From NCBI GenBank assembly GCA_023431405.1, contig JAEYVZ010000020.1, positions 1 to 35,515 on the forward strand: a stretch of 35,515 bases of DNA, written 5' to 3'. Within the stretch, counting starts at the first letter, position 1, and each line of letters opens with the position of its first letter. A program made the position numbers and the translations under genes. The notes under the pieces are model-generated. The model was not told where the DNA came from. It worked only from the letters and a program-made list of their open reading frames with translations, and ran no database searches. The DNA comes from Actinomycetes bacterium. GTDB taxonomy: Bacteria; Actinomycetota; Actinomycetes; Actinomycetales; Microbacteriaceae. Shown here piece after piece: positions 22,849-31,425 of this stretch.

Positions 22849-22874
22849 GCCGTCGCGGCTCGACCGCATCCGTC

Positions 22875-22909
22875 TTCGCCGCCGTCCGCGTTCTGCGGGC
22901 GGCGGCGAA
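22875..22909 (+). terminator. Terminator of the aldo/keto reductase gene
   Basis: A 15-base arm TTCGCCGCCGTCCGC (22875-22889) pairs with GCGGGCGGCGGCGAA (22895-22909) with one T:G wobble and a 5-base loop. Confidence 0.8.
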
Positions 22910-22995
22910 TTCGCTGTTGCGGACGCGAGGCGCGTCCTGGTATCTGTGGAGGGAACGGGATGGGGGTCCCGTACATCGAACACTGGGGGGATTCG

Positions 22996-23235
22996 ATGAG
23001 CGATGTCGTATTGGCGCCGGCGGTCTTCCGCTGTCCCGACCATGACAACAGCGAGCTGCTGACCGCGCGTGTGCTCGAACAGGTCGACCGCGAGGCGGAG
23101 TGGTTCTCCGACCGCGCGTCCGAGGTGTTCCGCGTCGCGGTGGTCTGCCCGGGTGCGACCTTCGATCCGGCGCCGCACCGGCGCGTGTTCGACGGCACCT
23201 GGCGCCGCGCCGCTGCGACATCGCGCGTGGCCTGA
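22996..23235 (+). CDS. Small uncharacterised protein (79 residues)
   Basis: The family is not recognised. ATG 22996 has a G-run (22985-22990) five bases upstream. The sequence begins MSDVVLAPAVFRCPDHDN with a helical middle (ELLTARVLEQVDREAEWFSDRA) and a strand-like FRVAVVCPGATF. Two Cys are present but no clear metal motif. It could extend upstream to an ATG at 22961, but that lacks a ribosome site. It stands alone between a terminator and the ABC exporter; the following 196 bases hold nothing else I can name. Confidence 0.5.
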   Translation: MSDVVLAPAVFRCPDHDNSELLTARVLEQVDREAEWFSDRASEVFRVAVVCPGATFDPAPHRRVFDGTWRRAAATSRVA

Positions 23236-23431
23236 ACCGCACGCACCACCGGCCACACAGCAGCACCGGCCGTCGGGGGAGGACCTCGGCGGCCGGTGTG
23301 GCCCGCGCGGGAACCGGTGGGCGCGGGGAACGGCGGTCGTGCTCTGAGCGAACAGTCGTGACCCGATCCGGCGCGTGTCGCACGTCGGAGTTAGCATGGA
23401 CCGTTCTACGCGGTCGACGGGGAGGCCTGAC

Positions 23432-25159
23432 ATGCTCGGCAAGCTTCTGGTGCGCTATCTGAAGACGTACCGATGGCTCCTGGCCGGCGTGCTCGTGTTC
23501 CAGTTCGCCTCGGCCATGGCCTCGCTGTACCTGCCTCGCCTCAACGCCGACATCATCGACAACGGCGTGGCCCGCGGCGACACCGCGTACATCTGGTCGA
23601 ACGGCGTCCTGATGCTGGGCGTCGCGCTGGGCCAGATCGTCGCCTCCGTCATCGCCACCTACTTCGCCGCCCGTGCCGCGATGGGCGCCGGCCGCGACAT
23701 CCGTCGAGACGTCTTCCAGAAGGTGGGCGGGTTCTCCGAGCGCGAGGTGTCGCGCTTCGGCGCCGGCACCCTCATCACCCGCAACACCAACGATGTGCAG
23801 CAGGTGCAGATGCTCGCGATGATGGGCGCCACGATGCTGGTGACAGCTCCGCTGCTGGCGATCGGCGGCATCATCATGGCCCTGCAGCAGGACGTCGGCC
23901 TGAGCTGGCTCATCGGTGTCGCCGTGCCGACGCTCCTCGTCGTGGCAGGCATCATCATCAGCCGCATGGTGCCGCTCTTCCGCCAGTATCAGCAGCGTCT
24001 CGACACGGTGAACCGCATCATGCGGGAGCAGCTCACCGGGGTGCGCGTCGTCCGGGCGTTCGTCCGTGAGCGCATCGAAGAGGGCCGCTTCCGTGTCGCC
24101 AACACCGACATCATGGTGGTGGGCCGCCGCGTCGGCTCGCTCTTCGTGCTCATGTTCCCGCTCGCGATGCTCGTGCTCAACGTCACGGTCGTGGGCGTGA
24201 TCTGGTTCGGCGGCATCCAGGTCGACCAGGGCGGAGTGCAGATCGGCACGCTGTTCGCGTTCATGCAGTACGTGGGTCAGATCCTCATGGGCGTGCTCAT
24301 GGCCACCTTCATGACGATCATGATCCCGCGCGCCGCCGTGTCTGCCGACCGCATCGGCGAGGTGCTCGACTCCGACGACCAGCTCACCCGCCCTGCGCGG
24401 CCCGTGTCGCAGTTCCCCACCCCGGGCAGCGTCGAGTTCGACGACGTCTCGTTCGCCTACCCCGGCGCGGATGACCCCGTGCTCTCCGGGCTCAGCTTCC
24501 GCGCCGAGCCGGGAGAGACCCTCGCGATCGTCGGGTCGACCGGGTCGGGCAAGACGACGCTCGTCTCCCTCATCCCGCGGCTGTTCGACGTGACCGCGGG
24601 CGCGGTGCGTGTGGCGGGCGTCGATGTGCGGGAAGCCGACCTCGATCAGCTCTGGCGCGGCATCGGCTACGTGCCTCAGCGGGCGTTCCTGTTCACCGGC
24701 ACCGTGGCATCGAACCTTCGTTTCGGGCGCGAGGACGCGACCGACGAGGAGCTCTGGCGAGCCCTCGAGATCGCGCAGGGGCGTGACTTCGTGGCCGAGA
24801 TGGAGGGCGGGCTCGACGGCCGCATCTCCCAGGGAGGCACCAACGTGTCGGGCGGCCAGCGGCAGCGGCTCGCGATCGCCCGGGCCATTGTGCACCAGCC
24901 CGAGATCCTCGTCTTCGACGACTCGTTCTCCGCTCTCGACGTCGCCACCGACGCTCGCCTCCGGCAGGCGCTGTGGCGAGAGCTGCCGCACGTCACCAAG
25001 ATCGTGGTCGCCCAGCGTGTCTCCACCATCACCGAGGCCGACCGCATCGTCGTGCTCGACGACGGGCGCATGGTGGGCCTCGGCACGCACGAGGAGCTGC
25101 TGGCCTCGAACGAGACGTACCGCGAGATCGTCGAGTCGCAGCTGGGGGTCGACGCATGA
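23432..25159 (+). CDS. Heterodimeric ABC exporter subunit with the degenerate ATP site
   Basis: 575 residues: six membrane helices (about 1-300) and an ATPase domain. Walker A is GSTGSGKTT (368-376), the signature is VSGGQRQ (472-478), and Walker B is ILVFDD. Asp497 replaces the catalytic Glu, and Gln528 in VAQR replaces the switch His. These two changes are the hallmark of the non-hydrolysing site in asymmetric exporters such as TM287/288 or BmrCD. ATG 23432 is chosen because GGGGAGG lies six bases before it; an ATG at 23396 is possible. Its stop overlaps the partner gene by ATGA. The exported substrate is unknown; lipids or drugs are usual. Confidence 0.93.
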   Translation: MLGKLLVRYLKTYRWLLAGVLVFQFASAMASLYLPRLNADIIDNGVARGDTAYIWSNGVLMLGVALGQIVASVIATYFAARAAMGAGRDIRRDVFQKVGGFSEREVSRFGAGTLITRNTNDVQQVQMLAMMGATMLVTAPLLAIGGIIMALQQDVGLSWLIGVAVPTLLVVAGIIISRMVPLFRQYQQRLDTVNRIMREQLTGVRVVRAFVRERIEEGRFRVANTDIMVVGRRVGSLFVLMFPLAMLVLNVTVVGVIWFGGIQVDQGGVQIGTLFAFMQYVGQILMGVLMATFMTIMIPRAAVSADRIGEVLDSDDQLTRPARPVSQFPTPGSVEFDDVSFAYPGADDPVLSGLSFRAEPGETLAIVGSTGSGKTTLVSLIPRLFDVTAGAVRVAGVDVREADLDQLWRGIGYVPQRAFLFTGTVASNLRFGREDATDEELWRALEIAQGRDFVAEMEGGLDGRISQGGTNVSGGQRQRLAIARAIVHQPEILVFDDSFSALDVATDARLRQALWRELPHVTKIVVAQRVSTITEADRIVVLDDGRMVGLGTHEELLASNETYREIVESQLGVDA

Positions 25160-27183
25160 GCGAGCAGACGATGACCGAAGAAGAACGTCTCGAAGCCGAG
25201 CGGGCAGAGCAGGCGCGGCTGAGCTCGGGAGACTGGGACTCGGTCGCTCCGGGCAAGGCCGCCGACTTCGGCAAGAGCTTCACCCGCATGATCGGGCTGC
25301 TCGGCCCGCACAAGTGGGCGTTCGCATTCGTCTCCGCGCTCGGAGCGGTCGGCGTCGTGCTCGCCGTCATCGCGCCCAAGGTGCTGGGAGAGGCGACCAA
25401 CCTGATCTTCCAGGGCGTGCTCTCACGCTCTCTCGAGGGCCAGTTCCCCGCCGGCGCGAGCCAGCAGGAGGTCGTCGACGCACTGCGCGCCGCCGGCCAG
25501 GGAGACCTCGCCAACATCGTCTCGGCCATGCACGACTTCCGCGTGGGCGCGGGCGTCGACTTCGAGAGTCTGCGCTGGGTCGTCGTCGGCGTCCTGGCGA
25601 TCTACGTCCTGTCAGCCCTGCTCACGTGGCTGCAGGGCTACGTCATCAACGTCATCATGGTGCGCACCATGTGGCGCCTGCGCGAAGACGTCGAGGCCAA
25701 GATCAACCGCCTTCCGCTCGCCTACTTCGACCGCGTGCAGCGCGGCGAGCTCATCTCACGTGTCACCAACGACATCGACAACATCACGCAGACGATGCAG
25801 CAGTCGCTGTCGACGGCGGTCACCAACGTGCTCACGGTCGTGGGCGTGCTCGTGATGATGTTCTCCATCTCGTGGCAGCTCGCGATCGTCGCGCTCATCG
25901 CGCTCCCGCTCATGGCCGTCATCTTCGGTGTCATCGGCCCGCGCTCGCAGAAGGCGTTCGCCACGCAATGGCAGAAGGTCGGGCGGCTCAACGCCCGCGT
26001 CGAGGAGTCGTTCTCCGGCCACGCCCTCGTGCGGGTCTACGGTCGCGAAGAAGACTCGCGCGCGAAGTTCCAGGAGGAGAACGAAGAGCTCTACCAGGCA
26101 TCGTTCAAGGCGCAGTTCCTCTCGGGCCTCATGATGCCGTCCATGATGTTCATCGGAAGCCTCACCTATGTCGGCATCGCGGTGCTCGGCGGGCTCATGG
26201 TGGCGTCGGGGCAGCTGCGCCTCGGAGACGTGCAGGCATTCATCCAGTACTCGCAGCAGTTCACGCAGCCGCTGTCGGAGCTCGGCGGCATGGCCGCGGT
26301 GGTGCAGTCGGGCACCGCATCCGCCGAGCGCGTGTTCATGCTGCTCGACGAACAAGAGCAGGACCCCGACGCCGACGACGCGCCCGAGCCCCTGCACGGA
26401 CGCGGCGTGATCGAGTTCGAGCACGTGGAGTTCTCGTACTCGCCCGACAAGCCGCTCATCCGCGACCTGTCGTTCCGGGTCGAACCCGGTCAGACCGTCG
26501 CCATCGTCGGCCCGACCGGTGCCGGCAAGACGACCCTCGTCAACCTGCTGATGCGGTTCTACGAGCTCGACGGAGGCCGCATCCTCCTCGATGGTCAGGA
26601 CATCGCCGAACTCACCCGCGACGACGTGCGCTCCCGCACCGGCATGGTGCTGCAAGATCCGTGGCTGTTCGCCGGCACCATCCGCGAGAACATCCGCTAC
26701 GGCAAGGAGAGCGCCAGCGACGAGGAGATCGTCGAAGCCGCCGTCGCCACCCGGGTCGACCGCTTCGTCCACTCCCTCCCCGACGGCTACGACACCGTCC
26801 TCGACGAGGATGCCGCCAACGTGTCGGCCGGCGAGAAGCAGCTCATCACGATCGCCCGAGCGTTCGTCGCACAGCCGGCCGTCCTCATCCTCGACGAGGC
26901 GACGAGCTCGGTCGACACGCGCACCGAGCTGCTGCTGCAGCATGCCATGTCGGCGCTTCGCGAAGGACGCACCTCGTTCGTGATCGCGCACCGCCTGTCG
27001 ACGATCCGCGACGCCGACCTCATCCTCGTGATGGAGCACGGCGACATCGTCGAGAAGGGCACCCACGAAGAACTCATCGCGGCCCAGGGCGCCTACTGGC
27101 GCCTCTACCGCTCGCAGTTCGAGAAGGCCGCCACCGGCGACGAAGGCGCACTTGCCGGGAGCGTGCCGGAGACCGAGGCGTGA
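25156..27183 (+). CDS. Heterodimeric ABC exporter subunit with the catalytic ATP site and an extra external segment
   Basis: 675 residues. The Walker B is canonical (LILDEATS, Glu581) with switch His612 (IAHR) and Walker A GPTGAGKTT (from Gly452). Its signature is altered to VSAGEKQ (Ser557-Ala-Gly-Glu). It thus provides the active Walker site while its poor signature faces the partner's degenerate site. Between the first two membrane helices lies an added segment of about 50 residues (88-140) containing SRSLEGQFPAG and QGDLANIVSAMHD, which would be outside the cell. The size pair 575/675 is like BmrC/BmrD (585/673). The start overlaps the upstream stop; the 3' end overlaps the next gene (GTGA). 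Confidence 0.93.
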   Translation: MSEQTMTEEERLEAERAEQARLSSGDWDSVAPGKAADFGKSFTRMIGLLGPHKWAFAFVSALGAVGVVLAVIAPKVLGEATNLIFQGVLSRSLEGQFPAGASQQEVVDALRAAGQGDLANIVSAMHDFRVGAGVDFESLRWVVVGVLAIYVLSALLTWLQGYVINVIMVRTMWRLREDVEAKINRLPLAYFDRVQRGELISRVTNDIDNITQTMQQSLSTAVTNVLTVVGVLVMMFSISWQLAIVALIALPLMAVIFGVIGPRSQKAFATQWQKVGRLNARVEESFSGHALVRVYGREEDSRAKFQEENEELYQASFKAQFLSGLMMPSMMFIGSLTYVGIAVLGGLMVASGQLRLGDVQAFIQYSQQFTQPLSELGGMAAVVQSGTASAERVFMLLDEQEQDPDADDAPEPLHGRGVIEFEHVEFSYSPDKPLIRDLSFRVEPGQTVAIVGPTGAGKTTLVNLLMRFYELDGGRILLDGQDIAELTRDDVRSRTGMVLQDPWLFAGTIRENIRYGKESASDEEIVEAAVATRVDRFVHSLPDGYDTVLDEDAANVSAGEKQLITIARAFVAQPAVLILDEATSSVDTRTELLLQHAMSALREGRTSFVIAHRLSTIRDADLILVMEHGDIVEKGTHEELIAAQGAYWRLYRSQFEKAATGDEGALAGSVPETEA

Positions 27184-27977
27184 CCGGCCGCGACCGGCGG
27201 ATCACTCCGCGCTTCGTCGTCGCCACCGTGGGGATCGGCCTGGCGGCCGGGCTCCTGTCGGGACTGTTCGGCGTCGGCGGCGGCACGGTCATCGTCCCGC
27301 TGCTCGTCCTGTTCCTCCACTTCGACCACCGACTCGCCGCCGGCACGTCGCTCGCCGCCATCGTCCCCACCGCCACGGTGGGTGTCGTGTCGTACGCCGT
27401 CAACGGCTCGGTCGCCTGGATCCCCGCGATCATCCTGGCCGTCAGCGCCGTCGTCGGAGCCCAGATCGGCACGTGGCTCCTCGCACGGCTGCCGCAGAAC
27501 GCGCTCCGCTGGGGCTTCGTCGGGTTCCTCGTCATCGTCATCGCGATGCTCTTCATCGTGGTGCCCTCGCGTGACGCCGAGCTCGAACTCACGCTGCTCG
27601 TGGGCATCGCCCTCGCCGGCCTCGGCCTGTTCACGGGAATCATGGCAGGACTCCTCGGCGTGGGCGGCGGCGTCATCGTCGTTCCCGCGCTCATGTTCCT
27701 CTTCGGCACCAGCGACCTCATCGCCAAGGGAACGTCGCTGCTCATGATGATCCCCACGGCATTGTCCGGAACGGTGGGAAACTTCCGTCGCCGCAACGTC
27801 GACCTCCCCGCCGCCGCCATGATCGGCGTCGCCGCCTCCACGACCACCGCCCTCGGGGCGTGGATCGCCACCCTCCTCGACCCGTTCGTCTCCAACATCC
27901 TCTTCGCCGTCTTCCTCGCCTTCATCGCCACCCAGCTCGCCATCAAGGCATGGCGGTCGCGGCGCACCGCCGAATGA
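27180..27977 (+). CDS. TauE/SafE-family membrane permease
   Basis: The 265-residue protein has about eight hydrophobic spans and the two internal family repeats, GLLSGLFGVGGGTVIVP (about 25-41) and GIMAGLLGVGGGVIVVP (about 152-168). Members export or import sulfite, sulfoacetate, taurine-derived or other anions; substrate here is unknown. GTG 27180 overlaps the exporter stop by four bases, so it is translated with the ABC pair. Whether it is functionally linked to it is unclear. Confidence 0.9.
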   Translation: MTGRDRRITPRFVVATVGIGLAAGLLSGLFGVGGGTVIVPLLVLFLHFDHRLAAGTSLAAIVPTATVGVVSYAVNGSVAWIPAIILAVSAVVGAQIGTWLLARLPQNALRWGFVGFLVIVIAMLFIVVPSRDAELELTLLVGIALAGLGLFTGIMAGLLGVGGGVIVVPALMFLFGTSDLIAKGTSLLMMIPTALSGTVGNFRRRNVDLPAAAMIGVAASTTTALGAWIATLLDPFVSNILFAVFLAFIATQLAIKAWRSRRTAE

Positions 27978-28060
27978 CGCGGTCCGCGGCGCCGCCGAAG
28001 TCCGGGCAGGAGCACGGCCCCGCGCGCCTCCCGCACGCCTCCCGCGGGGTGACGGCTCGG

Positions 28061-28072
28061 TAGGATTGACGG
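28061..28072 (+). promoter_or_regulatory. -10 element (TAGGAT) for a leaderless mRNA of the hadA-like gene
   Basis: TAGGAT at 28061-28066 is followed by exactly six bases and then the GTG start. Transcription would begin at or next to the G of GTG, with no room for a ribosome site. Confidence 0.55.
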
Positions 28073-28519
28073 GTGCCCGTGAATCCTGACCTGATCGGCC
28101 GAGAGTTCCCGCCGACCCCGCCATACCTCGTCGGCCGTGAGAAGGTGCGCGAGTTCGCCCGCGCTGTCTTCGCCACCGACCCCCAGCACACCGACCCGGC
28201 CGCGGCGCAGGCCCTCGGATACCCCGACGTCGTCGCCCCGCCCACGTTCGCCATGGTCATCCAAGACCTCACGCTTCAGCAGCTTCTCGCCGAGCCCGAC
28301 TCCGGCATCGCGCTCGAGCGCACCGTCCACGCCGAGCAGCGCTTCCGCTACACGCGCCCGATCGTCGCCGGCGACGAGCTCACCGCGCGGCTCACCGTCA
28401 GCCAGGTGCGTCCGTTCGGGAAAGGCGCCATGGTGACCAGCGAAGCCCAGATCACGGATGCCGCCGACGCACACGTCGTCACGGCGATCTCCGTGCTGCT
28501 GATCGGAGGCGAGGAATGA
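28073..28519 (+). CDS. MaoC-N/FAS1-type dehydratase-like protein (HadA-like subunit)
   Basis: A 148-residue hot-dog-fold protein of the MaoC_dehydrat_N type: VNPDLIGREFPPTPPYLVGREKVREFARAV, then DPQHTDPAAAQALGYPDVVAPPTFAMVI, and a strand region RFRYTRPIVAGDELTARLTV. This type lacks the hydratase-2 motif and works with a MaoC partner. Mycobacterial HadA/HadC are the known examples in the FAS-II (3R)-hydroxyacyl-ACP dehydratase. Translation starts at GTG 28073 with no ribosome site. The stop overlaps the partner gene by ATGA. In a Microbacterium-like organism without mycolic acids, its substrate is uncertain. Confidence 0.85.
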   Translation: MPVNPDLIGREFPPTPPYLVGREKVREFARAVFATDPQHTDPAAAQALGYPDVVAPPTFAMVIQDLTLQQLLAEPDSGIALERTVHAEQRFRYTRPIVAGDELTARLTVSQVRPFGKGAMVTSEAQITDAADAHVVTAISVLLIGGEE

Positions 28520-28920
28520 CCGCGATCGAGGTCGGCGCCGTCGTCGCCGAACGCACCGTCCACCTGACCCGCGAATCGCTCGTGCGCTACGCCGGGGCCT
28601 CCGGCGACTTCAACCCCATCCACTATCGTGACGACGTCGCCGAACGCGTGGGACTTCCCGGAGTGCTTGCGCACGGGATGCTCACGATGGGCATCGCGGT
28701 CGAGACCGTGATCGAATGGCTCGGCGACAGCGGCCGCATCCTCGAGTACGGCGTGCGCTTCACCCGCCCCGTCGTCGTCGACGCCGAGCACGGGGCAGAC
28801 CTCACGGTGGTCGCCAAGGTCGGCGCCGTCGACGACGACGCCCTCCGCATCGATCTCACCGTCTCGCACGCCGACACCGTCGTTCTGGGCAAGGCGCAGG
28901 TGCGCGTGCGCGCTGCGTGA
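28516..28920 (+). CDS. MaoC-like dehydratase (HadB-like catalytic subunit)
   Basis: The 134-residue protein carries the hydratase-2 motif: YAGASGDFNPIHYRDDVAERVGLPGVLAHGM, with catalytic Asp31 and His36. It should form a heterodimer with the preceding subunit and dehydrate a (3R)-hydroxyacyl thioester. The overlap ATGA and the near-contact with murB (two bases between stop and ATG) make a three-gene unit. The pair's acyl chain-length preference cannot be read from the sequence. Confidence 0.88.
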   Translation: MTAIEVGAVVAERTVHLTRESLVRYAGASGDFNPIHYRDDVAERVGLPGVLAHGMLTMGIAVETVIEWLGDSGRILEYGVRFTRPVVVDAEHGADLTVVAKVGAVDDDALRIDLTVSHADTVVLGKAQVRVRAA

Positions 28921-28922
28921 CG

Positions 28923-30059
28923 ATGGTCGAGATCACTCCCGTTCCCCTCTCGCAGCTCACTACGCTGCGCGCCGGTGGGCGCCCCCGCCGAATGGTGGAG
29001 GTGCGCACCTCGACGGAAGCCGTCGACACGCTCCTGGACCTCTGGGCGACGGGCGAGCCGTGGCTCGTCGTCGGCGGTGGCTCGAACCTGTTCGTCGGCG
29101 ACGAGCCGTTCGAAGGCACGGTCGTGCTCATGCGCAGTCAGGGGCTCGAGCGGCTGCCGTCACCGCGCGCAGGTCATGCACGCGTGCGGGTGCAGGCCGG
29201 GCACGGGTGGGACGAACTCGTCGCCTACACGGTGGCCGAGGGGCTTCAGGGCATCGAGGCGATGTCGGGCATCCCCGGCACCACGGGTGCCGCACCCGTC
29301 CAGAACATCGGCGCGTACGGCCAGGAGCTCGTGCAGACCCTCGTCGAGGTCGAACTGCTCGATCACGCCACCGGCGAGGTCACGACGGTGCCGGCGGCCG
29401 AGCTCGAACTCGGATTCCGCACCTCGGTGCTGAAGGCGCACTACGGCTCGGTCGCGCGCCGGGATGCCGTCATCCTCTCTGTCACCCTCGAGCTCGCCGA
29501 TGTCGGCCACGGTGCCATCGACGTGCAGGGCGCGCAGCTTCGCCAGGCGCTCGGGCTCGATCCGTCGGCGACGGTCACGCTGCGGTGGCTGCGCGAGACC
29601 GTGCTCGCCACGCGCGCGCGGAAGGGCATGGTGCTCGACGACAACGACCCTGACACGTACAGCGCCGGCTCGTTCTTCCAGAACGCCATCGTCTCGTCGG
29701 CCTTCGCCCGCACGCTCCCGCCCGAGTGTCCGCGCTGGCCGATGTCGGTCGAGGAGGATCCCGACACCGTCATCCCGCTCGCGGTCTACGACGGGGTCGT
29801 TCCCGCACCGACGTCGCACGAGCCGGATGTGAAGGTCAGCGCGGCGTGGCTCATCGAGCACGCAGGTCTGCGCAAGGGGTTCTCGCTGCCGCGCTCGCGC
29901 GCCGGGCTCTCTACGAAGCACGCTCTCGCCCTCACCAACAGGGGAGGGGCGACCGCCGCGGAGCTCGCCGAGCTCGCCCGCTTCGTGCGCGGTCGCGTGC
30001 ACTCCGAGTTCGGACTCATGCTGCAGCCCGAGCCGGTGCTTGTCGGGGTCGAGCTCTGA
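28923..30059 (+). CDS. murB: UDP-N-acetylenolpyruvoylglucosamine reductase
   Basis: The 378-residue protein is the FAD-dependent enzyme that makes UDP-N-acetylmuramic acid for peptidoglycan. The FAD motif is LVVGGGSNLFVGDEPF (48-63). The substrate/FAD segment GIPGTTGAAPVQNIGAYGQE spans about 116-135, Arg166 lies in GFRTS, the catalytic Ser250 in AGSFFQN, and the C-terminal Glu370 in LQPEP. The ATG lies two bases after the hadB-like stop. The short gap to the convergent aminotransferase (30060-30086) shows no strong terminator. Confidence 0.96.
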   Translation: MVEITPVPLSQLTTLRAGGRPRRMVEVRTSTEAVDTLLDLWATGEPWLVVGGGSNLFVGDEPFEGTVVLMRSQGLERLPSPRAGHARVRVQAGHGWDELVAYTVAEGLQGIEAMSGIPGTTGAAPVQNIGAYGQELVQTLVEVELLDHATGEVTTVPAAELELGFRTSVLKAHYGSVARRDAVILSVTLELADVGHGAIDVQGAQLRQALGLDPSATVTLRWLRETVLATRARKGMVLDDNDPDTYSAGSFFQNAIVSSAFARTLPPECPRWPMSVEEDPDTVIPLAVYDGVVPAPTSHEPDVKVSAAWLIEHAGLRKGFSLPRSRAGLSTKHALALTNRGGATAAELAELARFVRGRVHSEFGLMLQPEPVLVGVEL

Positions 30060-30086
30060 TCAACCGGGCTGCCGCACGGACAGCGC

Positions 30087-31304
30087 TCAGCTGAAGAGCG
30101 TCTGCAGGCGCTGCACTCCTTCGAGGAGGGCGTCGTCACCGAGCGCGTACGACAGGCGCAGGTAGCCGCTCGGTCCGAACGCCTCACCGGGAACGACGGC
30201 GACCTCGGCCTCGTCGAGGATGAGGTCTGCGAGCTCCAGCGATGTGCTCACCGTGGTCCCTCGCCATTCGCGGCCGAGGAGACCGGTGACATCGGGGTAG
30301 ACGTAGAACGCGCCGAGCGGGTTCGGTACGACGACACCGGGGATCTTCGACAGCTCCGACACGATGAGGCGGCGGCGGCGATCGAACGCCACCCGCATCT
30401 GCTCAGCCTCGGTCTGCGGACCCGTGAGAGCGGCGAGGGCCGCGCGCTGCGCGATGTTGTTGACGTTGGAGCTGAGGTGCGACTGCAGGTTCGCGGCGAC
30501 CTTGATGGCGGATGCCGGACCCACCATCCAGCCCACGCGCCACCCGGTCATCGCGTATGTCTTGGCGACCCCGTTCACGAGGATGGTCTGCTCGGCCAGC
30601 GCGGGCACCGCCTCCACGATCGACACCGCACGGGTGCCCTCGTAGACGAGGTTCTGGTAGATCTCGTCGCTGATGACCCAGATGCCGTTCTCGAGCGCCC
30701 ACTCGCCGATCGCCTTCGTCTCCTCGGGCGTGTACACCGACCCCGTCGGGTTCGAGGGCGACACGAACACGAGCGCGGTCGTCTTGTCGGTGCGTGCGGC
30801 GTCGAGCTGCTCCACGGTGACCTTGTAGTCCTGGTCGGCACCGGCGAACACCTCGACCGGAACACCGTCGGCGAGGGCGATCGCTTCGGGGTAGGTCGTC
30901 CAGTACGGCGCGGGGAGGAGCACCTCGTCGCCGGGGTTCAGCACCGCCTGGAACGCCTGATAGACGGCCTGCTTGCCGCCGTTGGTGACGATGATCTGCG
31001 ACGGCGCCGCTTCGAGCCCCGAGTCGCGCAGCGTCTTGGCGGCGATCGCCTCGCGCAGCACGGGGAGGCCTGCGGCCGGGGTGTACCGGAAGTTCGCGGG
31101 GTCGCGCAGTGCTTCGGCGGCCGCATCGACGATGAACTGCGGCGTCGCGAAGTCGGGTTCACCGGCCGCATAGGAGATGACGGGCCGGCCGGCCGCCTGC
31201 AGCGACTTCGCTTTGGCGTCGACCTTCAGGGTCGCCGATTCAGCGATGGCGCTGAGCTTGGCGGACACACGGGGAGTGCGGGGGAGGGAGGCGCTGTCGG
31301 TCAC
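30087..31304 (-). CDS. Class I PLP-dependent aminotransferase (aspartate aminotransferase type)
   Basis: A 405-residue fold type I aminotransferase, subgroup Ib. ISYAAGEPDFATP is near the N-terminus. PLP contacts are Asn185 (SPSNPTG), Asp213 (ISDEIY), Tyr216 and the Schiff-base Lys248 in VAKTYAMTGWRVGW. It probably interconverts aspartate/2-oxoglutarate and oxaloacetate/glutamate in the cytoplasm; some members take aromatic or prephenate substrates. Start GTG 31304 (VTDSASLPRTP) is preferred to a longer frame from 31388, because a TACGCT -10 lies exactly six bases before it and the family N-terminus fits. It diverges from the DEAD-box gene. Confidence 0.93.
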   Translation of the reverse strand: MTDSASLPRTPRVSAKLSAIAESATLKVDAKAKSLQAAGRPVISYAAGEPDFATPQFIVDAAAEALRDPANFRYTPAAGLPVLREAIAAKTLRDSGLEAAPSQIIVTNGGKQAVYQAFQAVLNPGDEVLLPAPYWTTYPEAIALADGVPVEVFAGADQDYKVTVEQLDAARTDKTTALVFVSPSNPTGSVYTPEETKAIGEWALENGIWVISDEIYQNLVYEGTRAVSIVEAVPALAEQTILVNGVAKTYAMTGWRVGWMVGPASAIKVAANLQSHLSSNVNNIAQRAALAALTGPQTEAEQMRVAFDRRRRLIVSELSKIPGVVVPNPLGAFYVYPDVTGLLGREWRGTTVSTSLELADLILDEAEVAVVPGEAFGPSGYLRLSYALGDDALLEGVQRLQTLFS

Positions 31305-31316
31305 CCTAAGAGCGTA
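31305..31316 (-). promoter_or_regulatory. -10 element (TACGCT) for a leaderless mRNA of the aminotransferase
   Basis: On the minus strand TACGCT (complement of 31311-31316) is followed by CTTAGG and then the GTG start, the same six-base spacing as in the hadA-like and DEAD-box genes. Confidence 0.5.
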
Positions 31317-31413
31317 GCGCCGTGCACCCTCCGGCACAGGCGTCGCCGTCACAGATCGACCTCCGGCCGCGGAGCCTCCCGGCGCCACCCCGTGGCCTCC
31401 CAGGAGCGCCGAC

Positions 31414-31425
31414 TACTGTAGGGAG
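31414..31425 (+). promoter_or_regulatory. -10 element (TACTGT) just before the DEAD-box start
   Basis: TACTGT (31414-31419), six bases (AGGGAG), then GTG 31426. The six bases also look like a ribosome site, but they would lie too close to the start, so a leaderless transcript is likelier. Confidence 0.5.

Noticed and set aside
24609..27977. Rightward frame of over 1100 codons joined to the TauE/SafE gene
   Set aside because: The part before 27180 is the wrong frame of the two ABC genes; only the TauE/SafE part from GTG 27180 is coding.
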